Positions 33,552-46,246 of a stretch of DNA of 64,000 nucleotides are shown one piece after another. Under the pieces are notes generated by a model. The model ran no database searches, was not told the origin of the DNA, and worked only from the letters and a program-made list of their open reading frames with translations. Both the position numbers and the translations under genes were made by a program. The stretch lies in contig NZNT01000026.1 in the NCBI GenBank assembly GCA_002695005.1, positions 186,001 to 250,000 of the forward strand. The letters are read 5' to 3'. The stretch comes from Maritimibacter sp. (GTDB lineage Bacteria; Pseudomonadota; Alphaproteobacteria; Rhodobacterales; Rhodobacteraceae). Positions within the stretch are counted from its first letter, which is position 1; each line of letters opens with the position of its first letter.

Positions 33552-34004
33552 ATGACGACTCGCCTGCGCAAACAGTTCTGGACCCTGCCGCTCGACAGCC
33601 TCACCCCGCCGGAGTGGGAGGCGCTGTGCGATGGCTGCGGCAAGTGCTGCCTGAACAAGCTCGAAGACGACGACACCGGCGAGGTCGCCTTCACCCGCGT
33701 CGCCTGCCGGCTGCTCGACAACGACACCTGCCGCTGCGCGCAATACGACATCCGGCTTCAGTTCGTGCCGGAATGTATCGTGCTGACCCCCGCGAACATG
33801 GACAAGATCGCCTACTTCATGCCCGCGACCTGCGCCTATCGCCTGCGGCACGAAGGCAAACCCCTGCCCGACTGGCACCCGCTCGTCACCGGCGACCCGG
33901 AAAGCACCCACGCTGCCGGGCAATCCGTGCGCGGCTGGACGGTGCCGGAGTTCGAGGTGCCGGAAGAGGACTGGGAAGACTACCTGATCGAAGAGGACCT
34001 GTGA
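33552..34004 (+). CDS. YcgN/UPF0260 cysteine-cluster protein
   Basis: Protein of 150 residues starting MTTRLRKQFWTLPLDSLTPP. It has the cysteine cluster CDGCGKCC (about residues 24-31) followed by single Cys residues in TRVACRLLDNDTCRC and VPECIVLTP, the pattern of the YcgN/YkgJ family, which probably binds zinc or an Fe-S cluster. 'WHPLVTGDPESTH' is typical of the UPF0260 branch. The stop shares one base with the threonine aldolase start. Function unknown. Confidence 0.9.
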   Translation: MTTRLRKQFWTLPLDSLTPPEWEALCDGCGKCCLNKLEDDDTGEVAFTRVACRLLDNDTCRCAQYDIRLQFVPECIVLTPANMDKIAYFMPATCAYRLRHEGKPLPDWHPLVTGDPESTHAAGQSVRGWTVPEFEVPEEDWEDYLIEEDL

Positions 34005-35053
34005 TGTTTTTTGCCTCGGACAACGGCGGCCCCGCCCACCCCAGCGTGATCGAGGCGCTGGCGGACGCGAACACCGGCTACACCGGCGGTTACGGCGCCG
34101 ACGACACGACCGCGCGGGCCGCCGCCGCTGTGCGCGAGGTGTTCGAAGCGCCCGACGCCGCCGTCCACTTCGTCCCGACCGGGACCGCCGCCAACTCCCT
34201 CGCCCTCGCCAGCTACACGCAGCCGTTTCAGACGGTGTTCTGCTCCGACACCGCCCACATCCACGAGGACGAGTGCAACGCGCCCGAATTCTACACCGGC
34301 GGCGCCAAGCTCACCCTCGTTCCCACCACCGATGGCCGCATGACCCCCGACGCCCTGCGCGACACGATCGCCGGCGAGGGCACGCGCGGCGTCCACGGGC
34401 CACAGCGCGGGCCGGTCTCGATCACCCAGATCACCGAACGCGGCACGATCTACTCCCGCGGCGACCTCACGGCGCTCTGCGAAGTCGCCAAGGATTTCGG
34501 CCTGCCCGTCCACCTCGACGGCGCCCGCTTCGCGAACGCGCTGGTGGAGCTCGACTGCACCCCCGCCGAAATGACCTGGAAGGCGGGCGTGGATGTGGTG
34601 AGCTTCGGCGGCACCAAGAATGGCCTCATGGGGGCCGAGGCGGTGGTTTTCTTCGACCCGGAGAAAGCCCGCGAGTTCGAGTTCCGGCGCAAGCGCGGCG
34701 GTCATCTCTTCTCGAAACACCGCTACCTCTCGGCCCAGTTCCTGCCCTATCTCGACGGCGGGCGCTGGCTCGACCTCGCCCGGGCCGCCAACGCCTCCCG
34801 CCTCCGGTTGCAGGACGGGATGCGGGGCCTGAACGACGTGGGCTTCGCCTATGAACCGTCGGGCAACATGATGTTCCCTATCCTGCGGGCCGGCGACCAT
34901 CGGCGGCTGTTCGACGCGGGCGCGATCTATCACATCTACGACGGCCAGCTCGACGGCGCCCATGACGACGACCGCCTGACAGCGCGGCTCGTCTGCGACT
35001 GGTCGATGACCGAAGACGGCGTGGACCGCTTCCTGCACGTTCTGCGCGGCTAG
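34004..35053 (+). CDS. ltaE: Low-specificity L-threonine aldolase
   Basis: PLP-dependent lyase of 349 residues that would split L-threonine or allo-threonine into glycine and acetaldehyde. The PLP lysine is K205 (VVSFGGTKNG), D172 in HLDGARFANA stacks the cofactor ring, and FASDNGGPAHP at the N-terminus is typical. The ATG overlaps the upstream stop by one base. The TAG stop lies in the palindrome CTAG (35050-35053), which also provides the stop of the convergent hydrolase. Confidence 0.92.
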   Translation: MFFASDNGGPAHPSVIEALADANTGYTGGYGADDTTARAAAAVREVFEAPDAAVHFVPTGTAANSLALASYTQPFQTVFCSDTAHIHEDECNAPEFYTGGAKLTLVPTTDGRMTPDALRDTIAGEGTRGVHGPQRGPVSITQITERGTIYSRGDLTALCEVAKDFGLPVHLDGARFANALVELDCTPAEMTWKAGVDVVSFGGTKNGLMGAEAVVFFDPEKAREFEFRRKRGGHLFSKHRYLSAQFLPYLDGGRWLDLARAANASRLRLQDGMRGLNDVGFAYEPSGNMMFPILRAGDHRRLFDAGAIYHIYDGQLDGAHDDDRLTARLVCDWSMTEDGVDRFLHVLRG

Positions 35054-35868
35054 ACCTTCAGGAACGCGGCAATCTCGCCCGCGACATTCTCGGGATGGGT
35101 GATGGGCGACATGTGCCCGGCGCCGACCACCACCACCCGTTGCAGGTGCGCAATCCGCGCGGCCAGCGCCTCGTGCACCGCGCGCACGCCGACGGGCGGG
35201 TTGCTGCTCTCCAGCAAGAGCACGGGCTGGCGGATCTTCTCAAGCCGCCCCGGCTCCAGCAAGCCCGCAGTATCCTCGAACGTCGCCGGGGATTCCTCCA
35301 GCACCAGGTCGATGCGCGCCGCCATCCGCTTCTGCCGCTCGGGCGACAGGTCGTCGAAATACATCCCGTGGTTCGTCGCGTCGTGAAAGATGCGCGCGGC
35401 CTCCATCCGGTTGCCCCGCTCGATATGGCTGCGCAGGCCATAGATCATTTCGCGCGCCGCGTCGTATTCCGCCGTGCCCCGGATCGCGGCGAACAGCACC
35501 GGCTCGATCATGGTGAGCGTGCGCACATGCTCGGGCCATTCCATCGCGAGCCGCAGCGCCACGGTCGCCCCATAGCTGTGCCCGACCACGTCGGCCCGCT
35601 TGTCGATCAGCTGCCCCGCGATCTCGGTCGTCAGGTCATGGAGCGCCTTGCCGTCCTCGCCCCCGAGCCACGGCGCTGACCGCCCGTGTCCCGGCCGGTC
35701 GAAGGCAGTCATCGACAGCTTATCCAGAAGCGCGGCGCCAACCCCCATCCACGCCCCGCTGTGGGCCAGCGAGCAATGAATGAACAGCGCCCGGCGCACG
35801 CCAGACCCCATTCTCACGACATGGGTGGGATGCCCCGCAATCCGTGACAGCGGCGGACCGCCCTCCAT
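35050..35868 (-). CDS. Alpha/beta-hydrolase fold protein
   Basis: Protein of 272 residues with nucleophile elbow GHSYG (VVGHSYGATVAL), oxyanion region FIHCSLAHSGAW, the FDRPGHGRS segment, and catalytic His in GAGHMSPITHP. The acid position lies in PVLLLESSNPP, where Asp is usual; Glu may replace it. The ATG at 35868 shares one base with the stop of the HCCA-isomerase-like gene upstream, so the two are coupled. Substrate unknown; an ester or C-C hydrolase is possible. Confidence 0.88.
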   Translation of the reverse strand: MEGGPPLSRIAGHPTHVVRMGSGVRRALFIHCSLAHSGAWMGVGAALLDKLSMTAFDRPGHGRSAPWLGGEDGKALHDLTTEIAGQLIDKRADVVGHSYGATVALRLAMEWPEHVRTLTMIEPVLFAAIRGTAEYDAAREMIYGLRSHIERGNRMEAARIFHDATNHGMYFDDLSPERQKRMAARIDLVLEESPATFEDTAGLLEPGRLEKIRQPVLLLESSNPPVGVRAVHEALAARIAHLQRVVVVGAGHMSPITHPENVAGEIAAFLKV

Positions 35869-36467
35869 CAGAGCGCGCCCTTCAGGAAAAGATCCAGATC
35901 CTCGATCCGGTCCTGCCCCCAGAACATCTCGCCCCCGTCCACGATCCACGTCGGCGCGCCAAAGACCCCGGCCGCGACGGCCTCTTCAAGGTTGCGGCCA
36001 TAGGCCTCGGCCCCGGTGAACAGCCCGGTATCGGCCAGCGCCGGATCGAACCCGGCCGCGCCGAGGCATTCCTTGATGACGTCGTCCTGCGCGATGTCTT
36101 TTTCCTCGGCCCAGCAGGCCGCCAGCAGGCGCTCGACAAGGCCGAGCACATCGCCCCCCCCCGCCGCCTGTGCCGCGATGATCGCATAGGACGAGGGCGC
36201 GGGATTGGTCGGGAAATGCGCGGGCTTCACGTTGAGTGGCATCCCCGCCTTCTTCGCCTGCCGTTCGAGATCGACGAGGCGATAGGCCTGCCGCGACGGA
36301 TGCCGCTCCGGCAAGGGCAGACCGCCCGTGCGCGGGAACAGCCCGATGATATCGAAGGGTTTGACCACGATCTCGGCCCCGTGCGACTCGACGATCGCGC
36401 GCAAACGCGGGCCTGCAAGGTAGGTGTAAGGGGAGATTGTGCTGAAATAGTACTCGATCTTCGCCAT
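35868..36467 (-). CDS. 2-hydroxychromene-2-carboxylate isomerase-like (DsbA/GST-kappa fold)
   Basis: Protein of 199 residues with the thioredoxin-like fold of HCCA isomerase and kappa-GST. The N-terminus YYFSTISPYTYLAGPRL has the S-x-Y-x-Y motif with a Ser in the glutathione-activating position. VFGAPTWIVDGGEMFWGQDR at 167-186 is the C-terminal cis-Pro and WGQDR signature. Probably a glutathione-dependent isomerase or transferase. It forms a coupled pair with the downstream hydrolase and is divergent from prs. A second member of the family is at 50714. Confidence 0.9.
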   Translation of the reverse strand: MAKIEYYFSTISPYTYLAGPRLRAIVESHGAEIVVKPFDIIGLFPRTGGLPLPERHPSRQAYRLVDLERQAKKAGMPLNVKPAHFPTNPAPSSYAIIAAQAAGGGDVLGLVERLLAACWAEEKDIAQDDVIKECLGAAGFDPALADTGLFTGAEAYGRNLEEAVAAGVFGAPTWIVDGGEMFWGQDRIEDLDLFLKGAL

Positions 36468-36574
36468 AACGCTTCCCCCAACGCACCACAGGTGGCCATG
36501 AACCTAGCCCGGTGTTAAGCGAAGTCAACGCGATCAATCGCGATTCTGTTACATGGACAGCCGGGGATCATTCC

Positions 36575-37588
36575 ATGCCAGCCATCACCGAACCCAAGCT
36601 CATCTCGGGCAACGCGAACCTCAAGCTGGCCGAAGCGGTCGCCCGGCGCATGTCGATCCACCGTGGATCGCCCGTCCGTCTGGTCGATGCGCGGGTCGAA
36701 CGGTTCAACGACGCCGAGGTCTTTGTGGAAGTGCACGAAAACGTGCGCGGCGAGGACATGTTCATCATCCAGTCGACCTCGCGCCCGGCCAACGACAACC
36801 TGATGGAACTGCTCATCATCGCCGACACGCTGCGCCGGTCGTCTGCGGGCCGGATCACCGCTGTGATCCCCTATTTCGGCTACGCCCGGCAGGACCGCCG
36901 GACCAAGGCCCGCACGCCGATTTCGGCCAAGCTCGTCGCGAACATGATCTCGCAGGCCGGGATCGAGCGGGTGCTGACGATGGACCTGCACGCGACCCAG
37001 ATCCAGGGCTTTTTCGACATGCCCGTCGACAACCTCTATGCCAGCCCCGTGTTCGCGCTCGACGTGAAGCACCACTTCAAGGACTGCATGGACGACGTAA
37101 TGGTGATTTCGCCCGACGTGGGCGGTGTGGCCCGTGCCCGTGAACTCGCCAAGCGGATCGAAGCACCCCTCGCCATCGTGGACAAGCGCCGCGAGAAGGC
37201 GGGCGAAGTGTCAGAGATGACCGTGATCGGCAACGTGACCGGCAAGCGCTGCATCATCGTCGACGACATCTGCGACACCGCCGGCACCCTGTGCAAGGCC
37301 GCCGACGTTCTGATGGAATGCGGCGCGGAAGAGGTGCACGCCTATATCACCCACGGCGTCATGTCGAACCCGGCGGTGGAGCGTGTCACGGCGTCGAAGC
37401 TGAAAAGCCTCGTCCTCACCGACTCGATCTCGCCCACCCCCGAAGTGGCCGCCGCGCCGAACATCCGCGTGGTGCCGATGGCCCCGATCTTCGCGCAGGC
37501 GATCCTGAACATCTGGGGCGGCACTTCCGTCTCGTCCCTGTTCGAACACGCCACGCTCCAGCCGCTCTACGAGACGCTGTATGCCTGA
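36575..37588 (+). CDS. prs: Ribose-phosphate pyrophosphokinase
   Basis: PRPP synthetase of 337 residues, which makes PRPP from ribose-5-phosphate and ATP. Signatures: [18 protein letters not shown], the ATP-binding [37 protein letters not shown], and the PRPP-binding loop [13 protein letters not shown]. The C-terminus [16 protein letters not shown] is typical. The ATG at 36575 gives a normal N-terminus; an ATG at 36512 would add 21 unrelated residues. Single gene; a repeat array lies after it. Confidence 0.96.
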   Translation: MPAITEPKLISGNANLKLAEAVARRMSIHRGSPVRLVDARVERFNDAEVFVEVHENVRGEDMFIIQSTSRPANDNLMELLIIADTLRRSSAGRITAVIPYFGYARQDRRTKARTPISAKLVANMISQAGIERVLTMDLHATQIQGFFDMPVDNLYASPVFALDVKHHFKDCMDDVMVISPDVGGVARARELAKRIEAPLAIVDKRREKAGEVSEMTVIGNVTGKRCIIVDDICDTAGTLCKAADVLMECGAEEVHAYITHGVMSNPAVERVTASKLKSLVLTDSISPTPEVAAAPNIRVVPMAPIFAQAILNIWGGTSVSSLFEHATLQPLYETLYA

Positions 37589-37661
37589 CCTCGCGCGGCC
37601 TCGGCGCACGCGCACGGGCGGGCGACGGTTAACCTGATGTCATACAATCGTATGTACAGTG

Positions 37662-37694
37662 TGTGCACAGGATGTGCATACGGTGTGCATACCG
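37662..37694. repeat. Three tandem 11-bp repeats between prs and H-type lectin gene
   Basis: Units TGTGCACAGGA, TGTGCATACGG and TGTGCATACCG start at 37662, 37673 and 37684, a strict 11-bp period. The last overlaps a small hairpin, ACGGT-GTGCAT-ACCGT (37680-37695). An inverted repeat CATAC-AATC-GTATG lies just before (37641-37654). The site is between the convergent ends of prs and the lectin gene, so it may act in termination or bind a protein. Confidence 0.7.
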
Positions 37695-37704
37695 TTTCCG
37701 GGGC

Positions 37705-38055
37705 CTAGATCACGTCCCAGTCGTCGTCATCGGCGACCTCACCAAAGGCCACCCAGTCGGCCCGGATTCGGGCAACCTTGGTATCGCCCCAGGTGTGAAA
37801 GACGATCTCGAAATCCTTCTCGGTGATGTTCTCGGACGAGATATCGATCCGCGAATTGGTCTCGGCGTCGATGTCCCACATCGACATGCCAACCATCACG
37901 GCCGGGGCCGATGTGAAGGGTTCGGAGAAGGGAATGAGCATCCGGATCTCCCGGTCGCCCTCGCCAGTCCACATCGCGCCATCCGTCACGAAGTCGGAAA
38001 AAAGCACTTTTGACCCGCGGTCGATGCCCATTCTATGGGTTCTGATGCGCCACAT
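37705..38055 (-). CDS. H-type lectin domain protein
   Basis: Protein of 116 residues with one H-type lectin domain (about 15-105): VLFSDFVTDGAMWTGEGDRE, FSEPFTSAPAVMVGMSMWDID, ISSENITEKDFEIVFHTWGD and KVARIRADWVAFG. The family includes invertebrate agglutinins such as discoidin C-domain and Helix pomatia agglutinin, and bacterial copies are common in Rhodobacteraceae. There is no signal peptide. It lies 72 nt after the MFS gene on the same strand. Sugar ligand and role unknown. Confidence 0.85.
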   Translation of the reverse strand: MWRIRTHRMGIDRGSKVLFSDFVTDGAMWTGEGDREIRMLIPFSEPFTSAPAVMVGMSMWDIDAETNSRIDISSENITEKDFEIVFHTWGDTKVARIRADWVAFGEVADDDDWDVI

Positions 38056-38127
38056 GTTCGAAACCTGCTAGCTTGTCGCCCTGCCCGGTGCCAACTTGCC
38101 TCAAACGCAGGCGGTCCTGCAAGACCG

Positions 38128-39336
38128 TCAGGACGATTGTGCGACCGGGCGCATCTTCAATACCACGGGCACCAAAGCGACGAGCAGCAGTCCCGCCATC
38201 AGGAACGGCGCGCCCGGCAAACGCAGTGCCGCGTCGGGGCCCGAAAAACTGCGGAACACCGGCGTCATGATGAGCGGCGCAAAGATCGCCGCGAGCGAGC
38301 CGAGCGAGGCGATCACTCCTTGCAGCACGCCCTGCCGGTCGTCGCTCGTCACATTGGCCATGATCGCCGTCAAAGTCGGCGGCGCCATATCCGACAGGCA
38401 CGCAATGGGAAGCACCACCGCCACCATCCAGGCCGCCTCCATCAGCCCGAAGGCAAAGGCCGCGACGATCCCGACGCAGAGCGCGATAAGGAGCACGCGG
38501 AACTCGCTCATCCTTTTGAGAAGCGCGGGCAACACCACCGCCTGCGTGATCGCCACACCCACGCCATATGTGGCGAGCGAGACCCCGATGATCGCGGCAG
38601 ACCACCCGAAATTGGCCCGTCCCCAGAAGGCCCAGAGCGTCGGGTAGACCATGTTGGCGAACTCGAAGACGAACATGCACGACAGGGGCAGCGCCAACTC
38701 TGGCAGGCGGAAGGCGTCTCGGATCGCACCAAACGGGTTGAGGTCGCTCGCCCGGAACGCCCGCCGTTTCTCGGGTGGCAGGCTCTCAGGCAGCACCGCG
38801 AGGCCGAAACCCACGTTCGCCGCCGACAGGGCGGCCGCCACCCAGAACGGCGCGGTCACGTCGATCCCGGCGAGCAGCCCGCCAAACGCCGGGCCGAGCA
38901 CGAAGCCGATGCCGAAAGTCGCGCCGATCAGCCCGAAATTCGCCGCGCGCTTCTCCGGCGGTGAGATATCGGCGAGATAGGCGGTCGCGGTGATATAGGT
39001 CGCCCCCGCCACACCTGCGAGAAGCCGTCCGACCAGCAGCAGCCAGAAGCTCGTCGCCAGCGCCATGATGACATAGTCCACCGCCAGCGTCGCCAGCGCC
39101 ACGAGCAGCACGGGCTTGCGCCCGATCGCGTCCGACAGCCCGCCCACGGCCGGGGCACACAGAAACTGCGTCGCCGCATAGGCGGCCATGAGGATGCCGC
39201 CCAGCACGGCCCCGTTCGACACCCCGCCCGCGCCGACACGGTCCATCAGGTCCGGCATCAAAGGAAAGATCAGCCCCACCCCGATCGCGTCGATCAGGAT
39301 GGTCGCGAGGATGAAATGAAGCGGGCGCGGGGTCAT
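38128..39336 (-). CDS. TCR/Tet-type MFS transporter
   Basis: Major-facilitator antiporter of 402 residues with 12 helices, resembling the class A/C tetracycline exporter family. Motif A is GGLSDAIGRKPVL (about 65-77), motif B-like LLAGVAGATYITATAYLADI is at about 104-123, and motif C-like GFVLGPAFGGLLAG is at 143-156. The first helix has ILIDAIGVGLIFPLMP, as in TetA. Many chromosomal members are not tetracycline exporters; the substrate cannot be read from sequence. No TetR-type regulator is adjacent. Confidence 0.9.
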   Translation of the reverse strand: MTPRPLHFILATILIDAIGVGLIFPLMPDLMDRVGAGGVSNGAVLGGILMAAYAATQFLCAPAVGGLSDAIGRKPVLLVALATLAVDYVIMALATSFWLLLVGRLLAGVAGATYITATAYLADISPPEKRAANFGLIGATFGIGFVLGPAFGGLLAGIDVTAPFWVAAALSAANVGFGLAVLPESLPPEKRRAFRASDLNPFGAIRDAFRLPELALPLSCMFVFEFANMVYPTLWAFWGRANFGWSAAIIGVSLATYGVGVAITQAVVLPALLKRMSEFRVLLIALCVGIVAAFAFGLMEAAWMVAVVLPIACLSDMAPPTLTAIMANVTSDDRQGVLQGVIASLGSLAAIFAPLIMTPVFRSFSGPDAALRLPGAPFLMAGLLLVALVPVVLKMRPVAQSS

Positions 39337-39386
39337 GGCTTTTGCTAGGGTGCGATGCGCCCGCGATCAACGGTTTTCAGGCCGGA

Positions 39387-39752
39387 CTAAAGCCCCAGCT
39401 CGATCCCCCGATCCGCGGCAAAGGACCGGCAATAGGCCGTCCAGTCCCGGAATTCCTGCGAAAAGACGATGCGCATCCCCTTGGCCTCCCACTCCGCCTT
39501 GGCCACGCGATAGGTCGCGTGCACGGTCTTTTCCGGATCAACCACCCCTTCGCCCACCGCCTGCACGCGCGCAGCGTCGAGCCAGTCGGCGGCGGCATGG
39601 ACCAGCTCCGCCTGCCGGTTCGGGTCGGTCATGAACCGCGCCACGGAATCGTAGATGCCCGCACACTGGGCCATCGAGGTCGAAAATGGCTGCGCCGCAG
39701 CCCCTGTGGGGGCAAGAATCAGCAGCGAAACGAACAAGGATTTCAACATCAT
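39387..39752 (-). CDS. Small exported protein, unknown
   Basis: Protein of 121 residues with a signal peptide (MMLKSLFVSLLILAPTGAAA, cleavage before QPF). The mature part is helical, with two cysteines (MAQCAGIYD and TAYCRSF) and no recognised domain. The start at 39752 has AAGGAG about 9 nt upstream; the next codon is also ATG. It is divergent from the DUF1194 gene and ends 50 nt from the MFS start on the same strand. Function unknown. Confidence 0.78.
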   Translation of the reverse strand: MMLKSLFVSLLILAPTGAAAQPFSTSMAQCAGIYDSVARFMTDPNRQAELVHAAADWLDAARVQAVGEGVVDPEKTVHATYRVAKAEWEAKGMRIVFSQEFRDWTAYCRSFAADRGIELGL

Positions 39753-39890
39753 GCCGAATACTCCTTTGTGATGGCCCCCAGTCTGGACCCCCAAATGGAC
39801 GATTTCGTGGCACTCCTTGGAAATGAACCGGATTTGGGCAAGGTCAGCAAGCGTGATAGGCTGCGGTCAGCCCCATCGTCAGGACACCCC

Positions 39891-40592
39891 ATGTTGCGTT
39901 CCGCTCTCGCTTGCCTCGCCCTGTGCTCCGCCGTTCTCGGTTCGACGGCGGCCCGCGCCTGCGACATCGCGCTGGTGCTGGCTCTGGACGTCTCGGCCTC
40001 CATCGACGCCCGCGAGTACCGGCTCCAGCAGGACGGCCTGGCCGGTGCGCTGACCGATCCGGCGGTGGCTGACGCGGTGGCGGCGCGGGGCGGCATCTGG
40101 CTCACCGCGTTCGAGTGGAGCGGTTCGCGCCACCAGTACGAACAACTCCCGTGGACCTTCGTGCGGGGCGCTGACGACCTTGCACGCGCCGCCGGAACCT
40201 TCCGCAGCGCCGCCCGGCGCGTGGACGAATTTCCAACGTCGCTGGGCTACGCGCTGGGGCACGCCCTGAACCTGCTGAAGGAAGCGCCGGAGGCGTGTGA
40301 CCGGCAGGTCATCGACGTGTCAGGGGACGGGGTGAACAACGATGGGTTCCCGCCTGAAAGCGCCTATCTCGCCCACGACATGTCCCTGATCACCGTAAAC
40401 GGTCTCGTGATCATGGACGACGACCCGACCGTGGTTCAGTATTACTTGCAGTCGGTCATCCAGGGCGCGGGCTCTTTCGTGCAACCCACGAATAGCTACA
40501 ATGATTATGAAGAGGCGATGCGCCGGAAACTGCTACGGGAGCTTGGCGCGTTCAGCTTCGTGCGGCTCGACCTCCCGGCCTTTGACCGGTGA
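39891..40592 (+). CDS. DUF1194 / von Willebrand A-like secreted protein
   Basis: Protein of 233 residues with a signal peptide (MLRSALACLALCSAVLGSTA). The VWA-like fold has a MIDAS-type metal site DVSASID (about 34-40) and VIDVSGDGVNNDG further on, plus YALGHALNLL in a helix. This matches DUF1194, a family of exported VWA-like proteins frequent in Rhodobacteraceae. Ligand and role unknown. The ATG at 39891 has AGGA close upstream. Confidence 0.85.
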   Translation: MLRSALACLALCSAVLGSTAARACDIALVLALDVSASIDAREYRLQQDGLAGALTDPAVADAVAARGGIWLTAFEWSGSRHQYEQLPWTFVRGADDLARAAGTFRSAARRVDEFPTSLGYALGHALNLLKEAPEACDRQVIDVSGDGVNNDGFPPESAYLAHDMSLITVNGLVIMDDDPTVVQYYLQSVIQGAGSFVQPTNSYNDYEEAMRRKLLRELGAFSFVRLDLPAFDR

Positions 40593-40657
40593 CGGTTTCG
40601 TCACTTCCACTTATTCAATTTTAGGCATAGGACTTGGGGATCACGAAGGAGATTCCA

Positions 40658-41212
40658 ATGGTTCGTCCCCACCGCTGCGCGTCCGCTCTTCTTGCCGTCA
40701 TGCTGGTCTTTGCCCCGTCGCTGGCCAGCGCGCAAATGTCCCACATGCACGGCGCGGACGGCACGGGGCATGATGAGGTGACCATGCCCGGCCTCAGGGG
40801 CGAGAACGCGACACCGGAGGAAAGCGCCGAACTCGCCATGATGTTTCGCGGCTTTCAGACCCTCTCGCGCACGGTCGAAAATCTGCCCAACGGCATCCGC
40901 ACCGTCACAAGCTCCTCCGACCCGGAAGTCATGGCGGCCCTCGTCAGCCATGTGGTCGGCATGATCGGACGGGTCGAGGCGGGCGACGACCCGCGCATCT
41001 TCATCCAATCCCCGACGCTCGACATTTTCTTCGACCGCGCCGAGGGACTGGTGAACGAGATCGAGGTGACCGAAGCGGGTATCGTTGTGGTCCAGACGAG
41101 CGACGACCCGGACCTCGTCGCGGCGCTGCACACCCACGCGGCCGAAGTGAGTGATATGGCCGAGCGCGGGATGCAGGCGGTTCACGAGCGCATGATGGGC
41201 CAGAACCACTAG
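40658..41212 (+). CDS. Exported protein with His/Met-rich N-terminus, unknown
   Basis: Protein of 184 residues with a signal peptide (ALLAVMLVFAPSLASA). The mature N-terminus MSHMHGADGTGHDEV is rich in Met and His, like metal-binding (copper or nickel) tails. The rest has two similar halves: 'NGIRTVTSSSDPEVMAALVS' and 'IVVVQTSDDPDLVAALHTHA', each beta-strand then helix, an internal duplication. The ATG at 40658 has AGGAG 7 nt upstream. It follows the DUF1194 gene by 65 nt and ends before a terminator. No named family recognised. Confidence 0.78.
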   Translation: MVRPHRCASALLAVMLVFAPSLASAQMSHMHGADGTGHDEVTMPGLRGENATPEESAELAMMFRGFQTLSRTVENLPNGIRTVTSSSDPEVMAALVSHVVGMIGRVEAGDDPRIFIQSPTLDIFFDRAEGLVNEIEVTEAGIVVVQTSDDPDLVAALHTHAAEVSDMAERGMQAVHERMMGQNH

Positions 41213-41255
41213 GCACAGGACGCCCCCCGCGCGTCCGTCCGGCCCCCACAAAGCA

Positions 41256-41285
41256 AAAGCCCCGCATCCGAAGATGCAGGGCTTT
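41256..41285. terminator. Bidirectional terminator between exported-protein gene and atpC
   Basis: Hairpin of 13 pairs with one C-A mismatch: AAAGCCCCGCATC (41256-41268), CGAA loop, GATGCAGGGCTTT (41273-41285), flanked by A and T runs. It serves the ATP synthase operon (minus) and the exported-protein gene (plus). Confidence 0.85.
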
Positions 41286-41310
41286 CACTGTCCCCCGGTC
41301 GTTCGGGTTC

Positions 41311-41721
41311 TTATGCCTTGCTTTGCAGGCCCAGCTCGGAGGCGACGAGCGCGATGTCGCCCACCTGCTTGGACAGCTGGTCGAGCATCTCGGGCGTCGC
41401 GTTGTCGCGGGCTGCGACGGCGGAGGCCACGAAATCGTCGATCACCTCCTGCGTCACCTCTCCGGCGGGCATGGCCCGCTCGGCCAGAACGCTGGTCCCG
41501 TCCGGCGTCACCTCGGCGAAGCCGCCGGTCACGACGAACTTCTCTTCGCCCGATGCGCCCTGCACCGTGACGATGCCGGGCCGCAGCGTGGCGATGACCG
41601 GCGCGTGGTTGGCCATCGCCGTGAAGTCGCCATCGGCGCCGGGAATCTGCACCGCGCTGGCCTCGGTCGAGGTCAGGCGGCGCTCCGGCGACACCAGGTC
41701 GAATTGCATCATGTCAGCCAT
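41311..41721 (-). CDS. atpC: ATP synthase F1 subunit epsilon
   Basis: Central-stalk subunit of 136 residues. The N-terminal beta-sandwich contains MQFDLVSPERRL, VQIPGADGDFTAMANHAPVI and VTGGFAEVTPDGTSVLAE, all typical of epsilon. The C-terminal helical part is present (TQEVIDDFVASAVAARDNAT). Last gene of the F1 operon; the atpD stop is 52 nt upstream. A start at the second in-frame ATG three codons later is possible. Confidence 0.95.
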   Translation of the reverse strand: MADMMQFDLVSPERRLTSTEASAVQIPGADGDFTAMANHAPVIATLRPGIVTVQGASGEEKFVVTGGFAEVTPDGTSVLAERAMPAGEVTQEVIDDFVASAVAARDNATPEMLDQLSKQVGDIALVASELGLQSKA

Positions 41722-41772
41722 GTTTGTCTCCTGTCAGGAGCCGCCCCCCGGCACGGGCCGGGGGAGGACTGA

Positions 41773-44116
<2,344 letters not shown>

Positions 44117-44144
44117 TGCCAGCCTCCTTCCAGATCACCGGGGT

Positions 44145-45683
<1,539 letters not shown>

Positions 45684-45685
45684 TC

Positions 45686-46246
45686 TTATCCGACCTCTTT
45701 CATGGAATTCTGGAGTGCGTTCAGGCGCGAGGCGATCGAGCTGTCGATCATTTTCGAACCCACTTTGACGACGAGACCGCCGATGAGACTTTCATCGACG
45801 GCCAGTTTGATCTTCACGTCCTTGCCGAAAGACGACTTGAGCGCCTTGGCAAGCTTGTCCTGCTGAGCCTTGGTCATCGACTTGGCGGCGGTCACTTCGG
45901 CAACCACCTCGCCCTTGTCGTCCGAGATCATCGTGCGCAGGCGTGCGATGAGTTGCGGCAGGATGAACAGGCGGCGCTTCTCGGCCATGACGCCAAGCAC
46001 GCCGGTCATCTGGGACGACAGCCCCATCTTCTCGGCAAGCGCCTTGACCGCTCCGGCCTGCTCACTGCGCGAATAGATCGGCGAGTTCACGAGGCGGGAA
46101 AAGTCCACACTGTCGTTGTAAGCAGCCTCGAGCTGGTCGATGTCCTGCTCGACAGCCGCGAGTTTCTTGTCATCCTTGGCCAGTTCAAAAACGGCCGTCG
46201 CATAGCGCTGGGCAATCCCAGAAGTTATCGAAGCTGGTTCCGACAC
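45686..46246 (-). CDS. atpH: ATP synthase F1 subunit delta
   Basis: Peripheral-stalk subunit of 186 residues, starting [20 protein letters not shown]. The GTG at 46246 is preferred over an ATG 16 codons upstream because GGAAGG is about 8 nt before it, the length fits the family, and relatives begin with (M)SEPASI. The C-terminus has the conserved '[20 protein letters not shown]' segment. First gene of the F1 operon; the promoter should lie within 46247-46482. Confidence 0.95.
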   Translation of the reverse strand: MSEPASITSGIAQRYATAVFELAKDDKKLAAVEQDIDQLEAAYNDSVDFSRLVNSPIYSRSEQAGAVKALAEKMGLSSQMTGVLGVMAEKRRLFILPQLIARLRTMISDDKGEVVAEVTAAKSMTKAQQDKLAKALKSSFGKDVKIKLAVDESLIGGLVVKVGSKMIDSSIASRLNALQNSMKEVG

